From NCBI GenBank assembly GCA_963709555.1, contig CAVPWR010000008.1:124001-188000 (forward strand): a stretch of 64,000 nt of DNA, in the 5' to 3' direction. Positions 46,173 through 54,392 of the stretch are shown here, in pieces (within the stretch, counting starts at the first letter, position 1; each line of letters starts with the position of its first letter). This stretch comes from Sulfurisoma sp963709555 (lineage in GTDB: Bacteria; Pseudomonadota; Gammaproteobacteria; Burkholderiales; Rhodocyclaceae). The notes beneath the pieces are model-generated. The model had not been told where the DNA came from. It saw nothing but the letters and a program-made list of their open reading frames with translations, and did no database searches. The position numbers and the translations under genes are program-made.

Positions 46173-46802
46173 CTATTCGGCGCGCGGATTGGCGATGTCC
46201 CCGGCCGGGGCGAGGGGAATGACGACGCCCTGGGCCGGCGGCGGGGTGCCCTTGGCGGCCTTGGACTGGATCACGGCGCGGACCCGGTCAGGCTTGCCGC
46301 TGGCGGCGGCGCTGGTGGCGTTCGGGCCGCTGGTGACGAGATAACGCTCGGTCTTGCCGTCGTAGGAAATGTACTGGCCGCGCACCTCGTCGAGGCCGCT
46401 CCGGACCATGGCGCGAATGTAGAATTGGGCCATTTCCGCCTTGCTCTCGTACTCGATGCGCTCGGCCTCGCCGTCGATGTACTCGTCCTTGCCTTCGCGC
46501 TTCTGGCGGAAACGGGCGAGCCCGCCGGCACCACCGTAGGCCACGCCTTTCTGGAAGCCCTCGGCATCCTGCGTCACCACCAGGCGTTCGGTGCGAATGA
46601 TCAGGGTGCCCTGCACCAGCTGCACGTTGCCCTCGAGTACCTGCACCTTGTTGATGTCGTCGGCAGTAATGCGCTCGGCCTCGAGATTGACCGGCTTTTC
46701 GCGGTCGGCGCGCTCTGCCAGGGCGGAGCCGGACGCAATCAGCAGGAAGAGACTGGCCGCGGGGATCAGGCTGCGCAGCGCGAGGGTAAGGGTTCTGGTC
46801 AT
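46173..46802 (-). CDS. lptA: LPS transport periplasmic protein LptA
   Basis: A 209-residue periplasmic beta-jellyroll protein that bridges LptC and LptD in lipopolysaccharide export. A signal peptide (LIPAASLFLLIASGSALA) is followed by the OstA/LptA domain: PVNLEAERITADDINKVQVLEGNVQL (in parts), GTLIIRTERLVV, and RVRAVIQ near the end. Its start overlaps the lptC stop (ATGA). In many relatives lptB, rpoN and hpf follow; here a hairpin and the phasin gene follow instead. Confidence 0.9.
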   Translation of the reverse strand: MTRTLTLALRSLIPAASLFLLIASGSALAERADREKPVNLEAERITADDINKVQVLEGNVQLVQGTLIIRTERLVVTQDAEGFQKGVAYGGAGGLARFRQKREGKDEYIDGEAERIEYESKAEMAQFYIRAMVRSGLDEVRGQYISYDGKTERYLVTSGPNATSAAASGKPDRVRAVIQSKAAKGTPPPAQGVVIPLAPAGDIANPRAE

Positions 46803-47374
46803 GGCTTGATACCTGGATCGCGATGGATGACTCCACGCACCGGTCCGAACAGCGTGGTCTGCTTGGTCTTGTTGTCTGCAACCAGCCCGCTGCCGGTGAC
46901 GACGCTGCGTCCCTGGGTGATGGTGACCGGGGTGTCGGTGCTGGCGGTCTCGGCATCGGGGAGCACGTCGAGACGGGCGCTGGTGACCTCCATGGGCAGC
47001 CCGCCGGCTGCGGCGTCACGGCTCAGGCGCACGTTGCGCTCGAGGCGGACAGACTTGGCATCCTTCGATACCAGAGCCTGCTCAGCTACCAGCACGGATG
47101 TCGGGGTGGCGTGGAAGGTCAGGCGTGGCGCGATCACCGTGGTCGTGTCGTCGTCGGGATAGTGCATCATGCGCGTCGCGGCGAGGGTGTGCTGCAGCGT
47201 GCCCTCGGGGCCAAAGCGGCGCAGGATGAAACTGTCGACTATGAAATCGGGATCGTGGCGGTTGCGGCCGCTGCGGTCCGCGACCTGTGGCTCGCTGATG
47301 CGCTGCAGCCAGAAAGTCAGCCCGGCCAGCACGCCGACCAGCAGCAACGGGAACAGGGAGCCGGCATGCCTCAT
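46799..47374 (-). CDS. lptC: LPS export protein LptC
   Basis: A 191-residue protein with one N-terminal membrane anchor (LFPLLLVGVLAGLTFWLQRI) and a periplasmic LptC jellyroll (DFIVDSFILRRFGPEGTLQHTL, in parts; ARMM-like HYPDDDTT). It receives LPS from the LptBFG transporter and passes it to LptA. It lies seven bases after kdsC and overlaps lptA, the standard order in gamma- and betaproteobacteria. Confidence 0.9.
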   Translation of the reverse strand: MRHAGSLFPLLLVGVLAGLTFWLQRISEPQVADRSGRNRHDPDFIVDSFILRRFGPEGTLQHTLAATRMMHYPDDDTTTVIAPRLTFHATPTSVLVAEQALVSKDAKSVRLERNVRLSRDAAAGGLPMEVTSARLDVLPDAETASTDTPVTITQGRSVVTGSGLVADNKTKQTTLFGPVRGVIHRDPGIKP

Positions 47375-47381
47375 GGGCGGC

Positions 47382-47909
47382 TCACCCCAGGTGTGGCGCC
47401 AGGGCCTGATCGAGCTTGCCCTGGGCGCGCAGGATCAGTTCGCACACATCGCGCGCCGCACCGAGGCCGGCGGGCCGGCGGGCGACGTAGTGGGCCTGCT
47501 GCATCACCAAGGCGTGGCCGTCCGGGACGGTGGCGGCAAAACCGCAGGCCGCCATGATCGCCAGATCGACCACGTCGTCACCCATGTAACCCGCCTGGGT
47601 GAAATCCAGTCCCTCGCGGGCGAGCAGTTCGGCCATGACCGCGCGCTTGTCCTCGACCCCCTGGAAGACCAGATCGATGCCAAGGTTCTCGGCGCGGCGT
47701 GCCACCAGTGCCGACTTTCGCCCCGTGATCAGGGCAAGCCGGATGCCGGCATTGGCCAGCATCTTCATGCCGAGGCCGTCACGGCTGTGGAAAGCCTTCA
47801 TGACGTCGCCGTCGGCGGAGAAGTAGAGGTGGCCATCGGTCAGCACCCCGTCGACGTCGAAGCCCATCAGGCGGACATTGCGGGCACGGGCAAGAGCGAG
47901 GGTGGGCAT
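47382..47909 (-). CDS. kdsC: 3-deoxy-D-manno-octulosonate 8-phosphate phosphatase
   Basis: A 175-residue HAD-superfamily phosphatase that removes the phosphate from KDO-8-P in LPS core synthesis. The nucleophile motif is FDVDGVLTDG, motif II ITGRKSALVARRAE, and motif III GYMGDDVVDLAIM. As in other type C0 HAD enzymes there is no cap domain, and a tetramer is expected. One base separates it from kdsD. Confidence 0.93.
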   Translation of the reverse strand: MPTLALARARNVRLMGFDVDGVLTDGHLYFSADGDVMKAFHSRDGLGMKMLANAGIRLALITGRKSALVARRAENLGIDLVFQGVEDKRAVMAELLAREGLDFTQAGYMGDDVVDLAIMAACGFAATVPDGHALVMQQAHYVARRPAGLGAARDVCELILRAQGKLDQALAPHLG

Positions 47910-47910
47910 G

Positions 47911-48907
47911 TCAGACTACCTTGGCGCGGAACAGGTCGTGCATGTTGAGGGCGCCGGCCAGCGTGCCGTCGGCAGCGGTGACGGGCAGGACGAAAGTCTT
48001 GAAGCGTTCCATCATCTCGACGGCCTCGACGGCCAGCCGTTCGGGAGCGATCGAGCGCGGCTGGCGGGTCATGACATCGGCGACCGCGGCGGTGCGCAGA
48101 TCGCCGATGCGCTCGATGGCGCGGCGCAGGTCGCCGTCGGTGAAAATGCCGGCGACGTGGCGCGCAGCCATCGACGATGATGACCATGCCCATGCCGGCG
48201 CGCGTCATTTCCAGCAGCGCCGCGGCGAGGCTGGCCGATTCGGCCACCACCGGCATGTCGGCGCCGGTCTTCATCACGTCGCCGACGTGGGTCAGCAGCT
48301 TGCGGCCGAGCGCGCCGCCGGGATGCGAGCGGGCGAAATCCTCGGCGCCGAAACCGCGCGCATCGAGCAATGCCACCGCCAGGGCATCGCCCAGCGCCAG
48401 CGCCGCCGTCGTGCTGGCGGTCGGTGCGAGGTTGAGCGGGCAGGCCTCCTCGGCCACCGAGGCGTCAAGGTGCACATCGGCTTCGCGCGCCAGGGGCGAG
48501 TCGGGATTGCCGGTGATGGCGATCAGCTTGCCGCCCTGGCGCTTCACCAGGGGCACGATGGTCAGCAGTTCGTCGTTGGCTCCGGAATTGGAGATGGCGA
48601 TCAGGATATCGTCATGGGTGATCATGCCCAGGTCGCCATGCACCGCCTCGGCGGCATGGACGAAGTAGGCGGGGGTGCCGGTGCTGGCCATGGTCGCCGC
48701 GATCTTGCGCGCGATGTGGCCCGACTTGCCGATGCCGGAAACGATGACCCGGCCGGTGCTGGCCAGGACCAGCGCGACCGCGCGCTCGAAGGCGCCGTCG
48801 ATGCGCTCGGCCAGTGCAGTTATGGCCGCTGCTTCAATGCGCAGGACTCGGCGGGCCAGGTCGATGGAGCGTGCCGCGGATGAAGGTAAGGACTGTGCGG
48901 AAGACAT
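47911..48907 (-). CDS. kdsD: Arabinose-5-phosphate isomerase (one frameshift)
   Basis: Interconverts ribulose 5-phosphate and arabinose 5-phosphate for KDO synthesis. About 331 residues when one base is removed near 48168. The SIS domain has VSGIGKSGHIARKIAATMASTGTPA (in parts) and ISNSGANDELL; after it come two CBS domains, the second starting RHVAGIFTDGDLRRAIER. The break falls between VIIVDG and ARHVAGIF in the CBS region. Loss of this gene would be serious for LPS synthesis unless another copy exists, which supports a sequence error. Confidence 0.9.
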
Positions 48908-48928
48908 TGGTCCGATTATAGCAACCGC

Positions 48929-48972
48929 AAAAACAAAGCCCGCCGAAGCGGGCTATGTTGCGAGTGGGGAAA
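48929..48972 (-). repeat. Duplicated terminator element, copy A
   Basis: A 44-base segment with a UUCG-type hairpin (AGCCCGC-CGAA-GCGGGCT on the plus strand) and adjacent A-run, which acts as a terminator on the minus strand after the DUF2283 gene. It matches copy B at 49510-49553 with two mismatches. Confidence 0.8.
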
Positions 48973-49013
48973 TGATAAGGCTTGGTAGAGGTTGACTATC
49001 CCTGTAGTCCGTC

Positions 49014-49205
49014 TCAGGCCGCCGCCTTAAGTGGTTCCGGTGGTGATTCCCGCTTGCTTGCATTCAAGACTTCCACGCCCACCACCTTACCGGTTTCATC
49101 GAAGTCGAGGACGATGCCTGGCTGAACCTCTTCCGAATCTATGATCTTGCGATCAGTCAATCGAACATAGAGAGCATCGATGTCGGGATCATATTCGATA
49201 TTCAT
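49014..49205 (-). CDS. DUF2283 small protein
   Basis: A 63-residue protein with the DUF2283 pattern: MNIEYDPDIDALYVRLTD, then SEEVQPGIVLDFDETGKVVGVEVL (in parts). Such proteins are usually encoded beside a DUF4258 protein and have been suggested as antitoxin-like partners, but evidence is by association. The start overlaps the upstream DUF4258 stop (ATGA). Confidence 0.85.
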   Translation of the reverse strand: MNIEYDPDIDALYVRLTDRKIIDSEEVQPGIVLDFDETGKVVGVEVLNASKRESPPEPLKAAA

Positions 49206-49453
49206 AGCTTCCCTTTCATGGTGCGATCAAAGTAAACAGTTATGACGAGCACCGGTTGCGTGGTGTGGTTGTAGATAACGCGCAAGACTCGATCACTGAA
49301 CTCGGGGATGGCTCGCAATGCGTGACGCAGTTGCAGATCGTCGGAGTGGGGTAAGGTACGAGTCGGATGATTCAGGGTTGCCGCCACCCAGTCGATGCGG
49401 ATATTCCGTTCTCGAAGGGCGACCGCGGCATGTTTGCTCAATGTGAAATCCAT
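49202..49453 (-). CDS. DUF4258 small protein (toxin-like partner)
   Basis: An 83-residue protein with the DUF4258/BrnT-like layout: LSKHAAVALRERNIRIDWVAATL, in parts, then TLPHSDDLQLRHALRAIPEF and RVIYNHTTQPVLVITVYFDR. This fold is shared with RelE-like toxins, and DUF4258-DUF2283 pairs are commonly regarded as possible toxin-antitoxin modules. Catalytic activity is not shown. The pair is flanked by nearly identical 44-bp terminator repeats. Confidence 0.8.
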   Translation of the reverse strand: MDFTLSKHAAVALRERNIRIDWVAATLNHPTRTLPHSDDLQLRHALRAIPEFSDRVLRVIYNHTTQPVLVITVYFDRTMKGKL

Positions 49454-49509
49454 TTTTGGAGTCTAGCCTTTTTTCGAGTGTAGCCAAACTGAAGGAGAGC
49501 TTTGGTCTA

Positions 49510-49553
49510 AAAGACAAAGCCCGCCGAAGCGGGCTTTGTTGCGAGTGGGGAAA
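49510..49553 (-). repeat. Duplicated terminator element, copy B
   Basis: Matches copy A (48929-48972) at 42 of 44 bases. On the minus strand the stem CAAAGCCCGC-TTCG-GCGGGCTTTG has 10 bp and is followed by TCTTTT, a good rho-independent terminator for the pilin gene. Confidence 0.8.
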
Positions 49554-49585
49554 CAGTGGTCTGTCCCCTATTGATCAACGCAAGG

Positions 49586-50290
49586 TCAGTTGGCTTGGCA
49601 GACGGTGTAAAGCGTAGCGTCATCTTCCGGAATAACCTGATAGAAGGTTGCGGTGGCGAAGACGTGACCGCCCGCCTTAGGACCCAGCACACGGACAGTG
49701 CCTGTTGTCGTGTTGCCATCATCCAGCGTCGTGTCGAGTTGGCGCACGAAGCGCCCCTGTACGCCCGACATGCAGACGAAGAAGTTGAAGCCCAAACCCC
49801 GCCCGTCCATACCGGGTCTCCGGTTACTCCAATGCGGCCGCCGTCGGCGTTGAGCGGGTAATAGGGATCCGTCGGCGTGGCGTCCGCAGGCAGGCGGTCG
49901 TCCCGCTGGCAAGGCCCGCAAGGCGAACATGCTGCCAGAAACGGGCCGATTCGTCGGTAATGGTCGCGGAGTCCCAAGCGCCATTGATTCTGCATTACCG
50001 ATACAGGCCGTACCGCATTGGTTTGCAGCGCTGGGAGCGGGGGTTGAAGCAGCAACTGGAGCGCCGGGAAGGTTGGTTGCCGTTCGCGGATCATCGCCCG
50101 GCAGTGACCGGAAGCGATCCTGATAGGCGTAGATGAAGGTCGAGATATTCCTCATGTCGCTGGCGAAGTTCTTCACCTTGGCGCTGTTGATCAGTTCCTG
50201 ACCCTTGAGCACGCCGCCGAGCAGCAGACCGATGATCACCAGTACGATGGCGATTTCGACGAGGGTAAAGCCTTGTTGTTTGCGGTACAT
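49586..50290 (-). CDS. Type IV pilin-like protein (three frameshifts)
   Basis: A prepilin of about 235 residues. The leader MYRKQQG is cleaved before F in FTLVEIAIVLVIIGLLLGG, with Glu5 present, and the first helix continues ELINSAKVKNFASDMRN. The middle reads correctly only if one G (minus strand) is restored in three runs, near 49970, 49895 and 49805; this gives ALGDSATITDESARFWQHVRLAG (in parts), DPYYPLNADGGRIG and GLGFNFFVCMSG. Two cysteines near each end may form disulfides. It is separated from the pilus operon by a kinase and a cyclase, so it could be its major pilin or serve another fibre. Confidence 0.8.
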   Translation of the reverse strand: MYRKQQGFTLVEIAIVLVIIGLLLGGVLKGQELINSAKVKNFASDMRNISTFIYAYQDRFRSLPGDDPRTATNLPGAPVAASTPAPSAANQCGTACIGNAESMALGTPRPLPTNRPVSGSMFALRALPAGRPPACGRHADGSLLPAQRRRRPHWSNRRPGMDGRGLGFNFFVCMSGVQGRFVRQLDTTLDDGNTTTGTVRVLGPKAGGHVFATATFYQVIPEDDATLYTVCQAN

Positions 50291-50420
50291 TTGGTGTCTC
50301 CTGAGAAGCTTGTGTCTAAGCTAAAGCAACTACAATGCCAGATCTATTAGAGGCCGGAATTTTCCATTTGAACCCGAAAACCTTGACTACGAGGCCTTTC
50401 GCCGACTATTTCCCGACAAG

Positions 50421-50440
50421 TATGTCGATATTTCGACATA
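50421..50440. promoter_or_regulatory. Inverted repeat upstream of the sensor kinase
   Basis: TATGTCGA-TATT-TCGACATA, a perfect 8-bp inverted repeat 13 bases before the kinase start. Probably an operator or mRNA hairpin; its half-site ATGTCGA also occurs in the palindrome at 5325-5338. Confidence 0.5.
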
Positions 50441-50453
50441 TTGCTTTGGTGTG

Positions 50454-52178
50454 ATGGGCTCGTTGCAGTCTTCAGCGCACGCGCATTTCGTGGCCTGGCT
50501 GGCGCCGCGCCGGCGCGGGATCCTGCTGGCGATGCTGGTGCTGTTGCACCTGGCCCTGATCGAGGGCGTGGGCAGTGTGATGGACCGCATCCTGATGCTG
50601 ATCCACATCGGGCTGTTTTTCCTCTGGCAGCCCTTCGTCCGCACCGAGCAGCGCCTCTCCCCTTTGCACCTGGTGATGACGTTCGCCATGGTCGCGGCGA
50701 CCGTGCTGTTGCAGGGAACGGCGCTGATGATGTTATGGACCATGTTGCTGGCAGGCATCATCGGCGGCAAGGTTTTCGTGCTGGGCACGCGCTGGAATCG
50801 CGTTTTCCATCTGGCAGCGCTCGCCTACCTGATCGCGGCCCTGCTGATCTTCCTGCTGCCCAGCCTGCTGCCGGCCTCGGCCGTCATCAGCCTGCCGCTC
50901 GACCGCCTGGCCCGCTTCGGCCTGCCGCTGATCTTTGTCGCCATGCTGGTGATGCCCGCCGAGCGCAACATTCAGGAACGGCCGGAAATGATCGACTTCG
51001 CCTACAGCGTGTTCGTCTTCCTGCTGCTGGCGGTGCTGGTGCTGGGCAGCGTGGCGGCCATGCTGCTGACGGGCCTGGGTTATGTGGAGTCGCTGCTGCT
51101 CGTGCTGCTGGCGATGGGGGTGGTCCTGCTCTTTCTCGGCTGGTCGTGGAACCCGCGCGGCGGCTTCTCCGGGCTCGGCCTGTTTATTTCCCGCTATCTC
51201 ATGTCGGCCAGCCTGCCCTTCGAGCTGTGGGTGGAGTCGCTGGCCTCGTATCCGGCCGGCGAGAGCGAGCCCAACGAATTCCTCGACTGGGCTTGCGGCC
51301 AGCTTATGGAGGAAGTGGCCTGGGTCAATGGCGTCACCTGGGCGGCCGAGGTCGGCGGTGCCAGCATCGGGCGGCGCGAGGGGCAACTGGTCCGTTTCCA
51401 CCAGAACGCGGTGGACTTCGTGATCTACACCGATCACCCGCTGACGCCATCCATGATCTGGCAGTTCAACATCCTGCTGCAACTGCTCAACGAGTTCTAC
51501 CTGGCGCGCCTGCGCGAGAGCAAGCTGCGCGAATTGAGCTACCTGCAGGCGATTTACGAAACCGGTTCGCGCCTGACCCACGACGTCAAGAACATCCTGC
51601 AGTCGCTGAACGCCCTGTGTGCAGCCGTCGACAGCGAGAGCGCGGTGGCCTCGCCGGAATTCCAGGGGCTGATCCGGCGGCAGTTGCCGGCGATCGCCCA
51701 GCGCCTGCGCCAGACACTGGAAAAGCTGGGGCATCCGCCGGGTGAGCTGGGCACCTTGACGCAAGCCGATGCATGGTGGAGCGAGCTGCAGGACACCTTC
51801 GCCGGCCGCGACATCACATTTTCGAGAGTGGGCGACCTGTCCGGGCTGGTGCTGCCGGTAACGCTGTTCGCCTCGGCGGCGGAGAATCTGCTGCAGAACG
51901 CGGTGGACAAGCGGAAACTGCAGCCGGGCATCACCATCGATGCGCGCCTCACGGCCAATGTGGCCGGCCTGGAATTGCAGGTATGCGACGGTGGCTCGGC
52001 AGTTCCTGCGGAAATGGCCGGGCGCCTTGGGAATGAGCCGGTCAAGTCAGAGAACGGACTGGGCATCGGCGTCTATCAGGTCGGGCGGCTCGCCGCCAAG
52101 GCCGGCTACAGGCTGGAACTCAGCAGCAATATTCCGGGGCAGGTCTGCTTCCGTTTGGCCGCCGTCACGCAGGCCTAG
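50454..52178 (+). CDS. Membrane sensor histidine kinase
   Basis: A 574-residue kinase with eight or more N-terminal hydrophobic helices (residues 20-240), a GAF-like cytoplasmic part (about 250-370), an unusual phosphoacceptor box GSRLTHDVKNILQSLN, and an HATPase domain (ASAAENLLQNAVDKRK, CDGGSAVP, ENGLGIGVYQVGRLA). The H box is like that of PrsK-type kinases. No response regulator lies next to it; the partner may be elsewhere. A GTG three bases upstream is also possible. Its neighbours are a pilin and an adenylate cyclase on the opposite strand. Confidence 0.82.
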   Translation: MGSLQSSAHAHFVAWLAPRRRGILLAMLVLLHLALIEGVGSVMDRILMLIHIGLFFLWQPFVRTEQRLSPLHLVMTFAMVAATVLLQGTALMMLWTMLLAGIIGGKVFVLGTRWNRVFHLAALAYLIAALLIFLLPSLLPASAVISLPLDRLARFGLPLIFVAMLVMPAERNIQERPEMIDFAYSVFVFLLLAVLVLGSVAAMLLTGLGYVESLLLVLLAMGVVLLFLGWSWNPRGGFSGLGLFISRYLMSASLPFELWVESLASYPAGESEPNEFLDWACGQLMEEVAWVNGVTWAAEVGGASIGRREGQLVRFHQNAVDFVIYTDHPLTPSMIWQFNILLQLLNEFYLARLRESKLRELSYLQAIYETGSRLTHDVKNILQSLNALCAAVDSESAVASPEFQGLIRRQLPAIAQRLRQTLEKLGHPPGELGTLTQADAWWSELQDTFAGRDITFSRVGDLSGLVLPVTLFASAAENLLQNAVDKRKLQPGITIDARLTANVAGLELQVCDGGSAVPAEMAGRLGNEPVKSENGLGIGVYQVGRLAAKAGYRLELSSNIPGQVCFRLAAVTQA

Positions 52179-52214
52179 GCAACTCCCCGCGGCTACGCCC
52201 GCAGCAGGCCCCGC

Positions 52215-53546
52215 TCAGATCTGGTCGGCGCTGGCGGGAGCGGCTGCAGACGGCGTGGCCGGCACACGCCCGATCAGGCGATAGACCGTCATGTTGCCCT
52301 TGCCCTTGAGGTAGATCGTCTGCGGCTCGTGGAAGTCGAACTTCTCCTGCAGGCGATGATAGGTGGTGGTGTCGCACTGGATCATTCCCGGCACGCCCTC
52401 GGCCGTGATGCGGCTGGCGATATTGACCGTGTCGCCCCACAGGTCGTAAATGAATTTCTTCTTGCCCAGCACGCCGGCCACCACCGGCCCGGTGCCGATG
52501 CCGATGCGGATTTCGAGGTGGGCCGAATTGACGGCGAAGTCGCGGTGCAGCAGTTCGCGCATGGCCACGGCCATGTCGGCGATGGCCGCCGTGTAGTCGG
52601 CCGCGTCTTCATTGAGCCCGCCGGCAACCATGTAGGCGTCACCGATGGTCTTGATCTTTTCGAGGCCGTACTCACCGGCAAGATCGTCGAAGGCCGAGAA
52701 TATGCGGTTGAGCATCGCGAACACCTGGTTCGGCGCCATGTTGGCGGCAACCTGGGTGAAATTGACGATGTCGGCGAACATCACGGTGACGTCGGCAAAG
52801 CCGTCGGCGATGATCTGGTCGGAATTCTTGAGACGGGTGGCGACGGGCCCGGGCAGGATGTTGAGCAGCAGCCGATCGGCCCGCTCCTGCTCGATCTCCA
52901 GCAGCTGGTGGGCCTCGTCGAACTTGGCCTGGATTTTCCCCTTTTCCTGGAAGGAATGGCGCAGCAGCAAGAAGATGATGGTCGAAACGGCGATGAAGTT
53001 CAGCGCGAAGAACACCACGCTGGTACGGATAGGCACCACCTGATAGGTGCCTGAGGCGGCATCGGCCAGCAGGTAGTCGAACATGCCGGAAAGCGCGATC
53101 ATGAACACCCAGGCAAAGTACCAGGCAACGGATTCGCGCACGCTGAAGAAGAGGATGGCGCCCACAGGTGCCAGCAGTCCCCAGAGCACGATGCCGCTGG
53201 CGCTGATGAAGTTGCCGATGGTCCACTGCACGACGAAGGGCGTGAACAGGAACAATGCGGTTTGGGAGATGCGGAAGAAATCGAAATTGCGCGTCTGGAT
53301 ATACAGCAGCAAGTTTGCAGTCAGCAGCAGCTGGAAGACGAAGGGCAGGGTCGACGAGAGCTGCGGCCCCAGCAGCCAGTAGATCAGGAGCCACAGCATG
53401 GAGGTGATGCTGATCAGGCCGGTGGCCAGCATCAGCAGCGACTTGTTGAGCCGCAGTTCCGGGCTGTCACCCGGCTCAATGCCGGCACTGCGCAGGCGTG
53501 CCAGGAAGCTGCTGTCTTTGTTGGCGGGCTCGGGGATGGCGCTCAT
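52215..53546 (-). CDS. Class III adenylate cyclase with membrane domain
   Basis: A 443-residue protein with about six N-terminal membrane helices (residues 33-200), a coiled-coil linker (about 205-235) and a class III cyclase domain (about 240-420). Metal-binding aspartates are in VMFADIVNFT and its second metal site; the adenine-selecting residues are the lysine of EKIKTIGDAYM and the aspartate of WGDTVNIASRI, favouring ATP over GTP. The product cAMP would act through a CRP-type receptor. It is on the same strand as the pilus operon, 100 bases downstream of the small pilin gene. Confidence 0.88.
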   Translation of the reverse strand: MSAIPEPANKDSSFLARLRSAGIEPGDSPELRLNKSLLMLATGLISITSMLWLLIYWLLGPQLSSTLPFVFQLLLTANLLLYIQTRNFDFFRISQTALFLFTPFVVQWTIGNFISASGIVLWGLLAPVGAILFFSVRESVAWYFAWVFMIALSGMFDYLLADAASGTYQVVPIRTSVVFFALNFIAVSTIIFLLLRHSFQEKGKIQAKFDEAHQLLEIEQERADRLLLNILPGPVATRLKNSDQIIADGFADVTVMFADIVNFTQVAANMAPNQVFAMLNRIFSAFDDLAGEYGLEKIKTIGDAYMVAGGLNEDAADYTAAIADMAVAMRELLHRDFAVNSAHLEIRIGIGTGPVVAGVLGKKKFIYDLWGDTVNIASRITAEGVPGMIQCDTTTYHRLQEKFDFHEPQTIYLKGKGNMTVYRLIGRVPATPSAAAPASADQI

Positions 53547-53625
53547 TCGGGGCAGGCTATTTCGAATGCATGGGTCGGCAGTGTCTCAGGAACGGGGGCG
53601 GGCGGTCAAGGCGGTGTGGACGCAC

Positions 53626-53649
53626 GCCGTGCTGCCAGTGCCGACTTTT
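53626..53649 (+). repeat. Dispersed 24-bp element, copy 5 (end of small pilin gene)
   Basis: GCCGTGCTGCCAGT followed by GCCGACTTTT, beginning at the stop codon of the pilin gene on the minus strand. Confidence 0.75.
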
Positions 53650-54392
53650 CAGGGCAGGCGGCCGGCCGCGATCATGCGGTTGAAAAGGATGTTGGTCGGC
53701 AACCAGATGACGATGTCGTCGAACTCGCCACCGGTCCCGGTCGTGATGTCGGTGGCCAGGCGGCTGAAGTAGCTGGTCGGGCCGGTGTTATTGGTGTCCT
53801 CATCGGCGTTGGTGGCCGAACCGTCAGCCAGCGCCGAGCCCGAGTCGGTGGTGCCCCAGCGGCCCTTCCCCTGCGAAAAGATGATTGCAGGTACCGGTGT
53901 TGCGAGGTCGATGACGGCGCCCGCAGCATCGCGTGTCTGCACTGTCCGGTTGGCGACCGACGTCAACGCGATGGCGCCATTGGCATAGGCTGGCGTCACG
54001 CTGTAGCGGATGAGTTTGCCATGTCCGTCGAGTTTCGCGGTGCCGAGCGTGGCCCAGGGAATGAAGCCGCTGCATGCTGCGTCGGTGGCACAGATCGTGG
54101 CGTTTTCCATGCCATTGGTGGCCGAGGTTGCCGGTCGCGGCAGGCGGCCGTTGGCGGCGGCGAAGCCGATCAGGGCTTCACGGATTTCGTTCAGCGCCTT
54201 CTCGCTTTCACTGCGGGCGCGAATGTCCTGTTGCGCCGACAGGGGGATCAGCATGCCGCCGAGCAGCAGCGCCACGATCGCCAGCACGACCGCGAGCTCG
54301 GTGAGCGTGAAACCGCGCTGGGGAAAAGTTATGCGAAGCGGTATCCCTTGGGACGGCGCTGGCGGGACGGTGGTATGTGTCACGGCATCCAT
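53649..54392 (-). CDS. Minor pilin-like protein
   Basis: A 247-residue prepilin. The cleavage site is PQRG followed by FTLTELAVVLAIVALLLGGM with Glu5. The leader would be 27 residues long (VPPAPSQGIPL within it), longer than usual, and its start region carries a degenerate copy of the 24-bp element. The globular part has RLPRPATSATNG and GFIPWATLG, which resembles the N-terminal globular part of the giant pilin upstream (FLPLPDLGTSRN, RFPWRALGTE). Its ATG overlaps the end of that gene by 13 bases. Confidence 0.82.
   Translation of the reverse strand: MDAVTHTTVPPAPSQGIPLRITFPQRGFTLTELAVVLAIVALLLGGMLIPLSAQQDIRARSESEKALNEIREALIGFAAANGRLPRPATSATNGMENATICATDAACSGFIPWATLGTAKLDGHGKLIRYSVTPAYANGAIALTSVANRTVQTRDAAGAVIDLATPVPAIIFSQGKGRWGTTDSGSALADGSATNADEDTNNTGPTSYFSRLATDITTGTGGEFDDIVIWLPTNILFNRMIAAGRLP

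Noticed and set aside
47705..47728. Further copy of the 24-bp element in kdsC
   Set aside because: The similar bases encode the conserved HAD motif TGRKSALV, so coding constraint explains the match.
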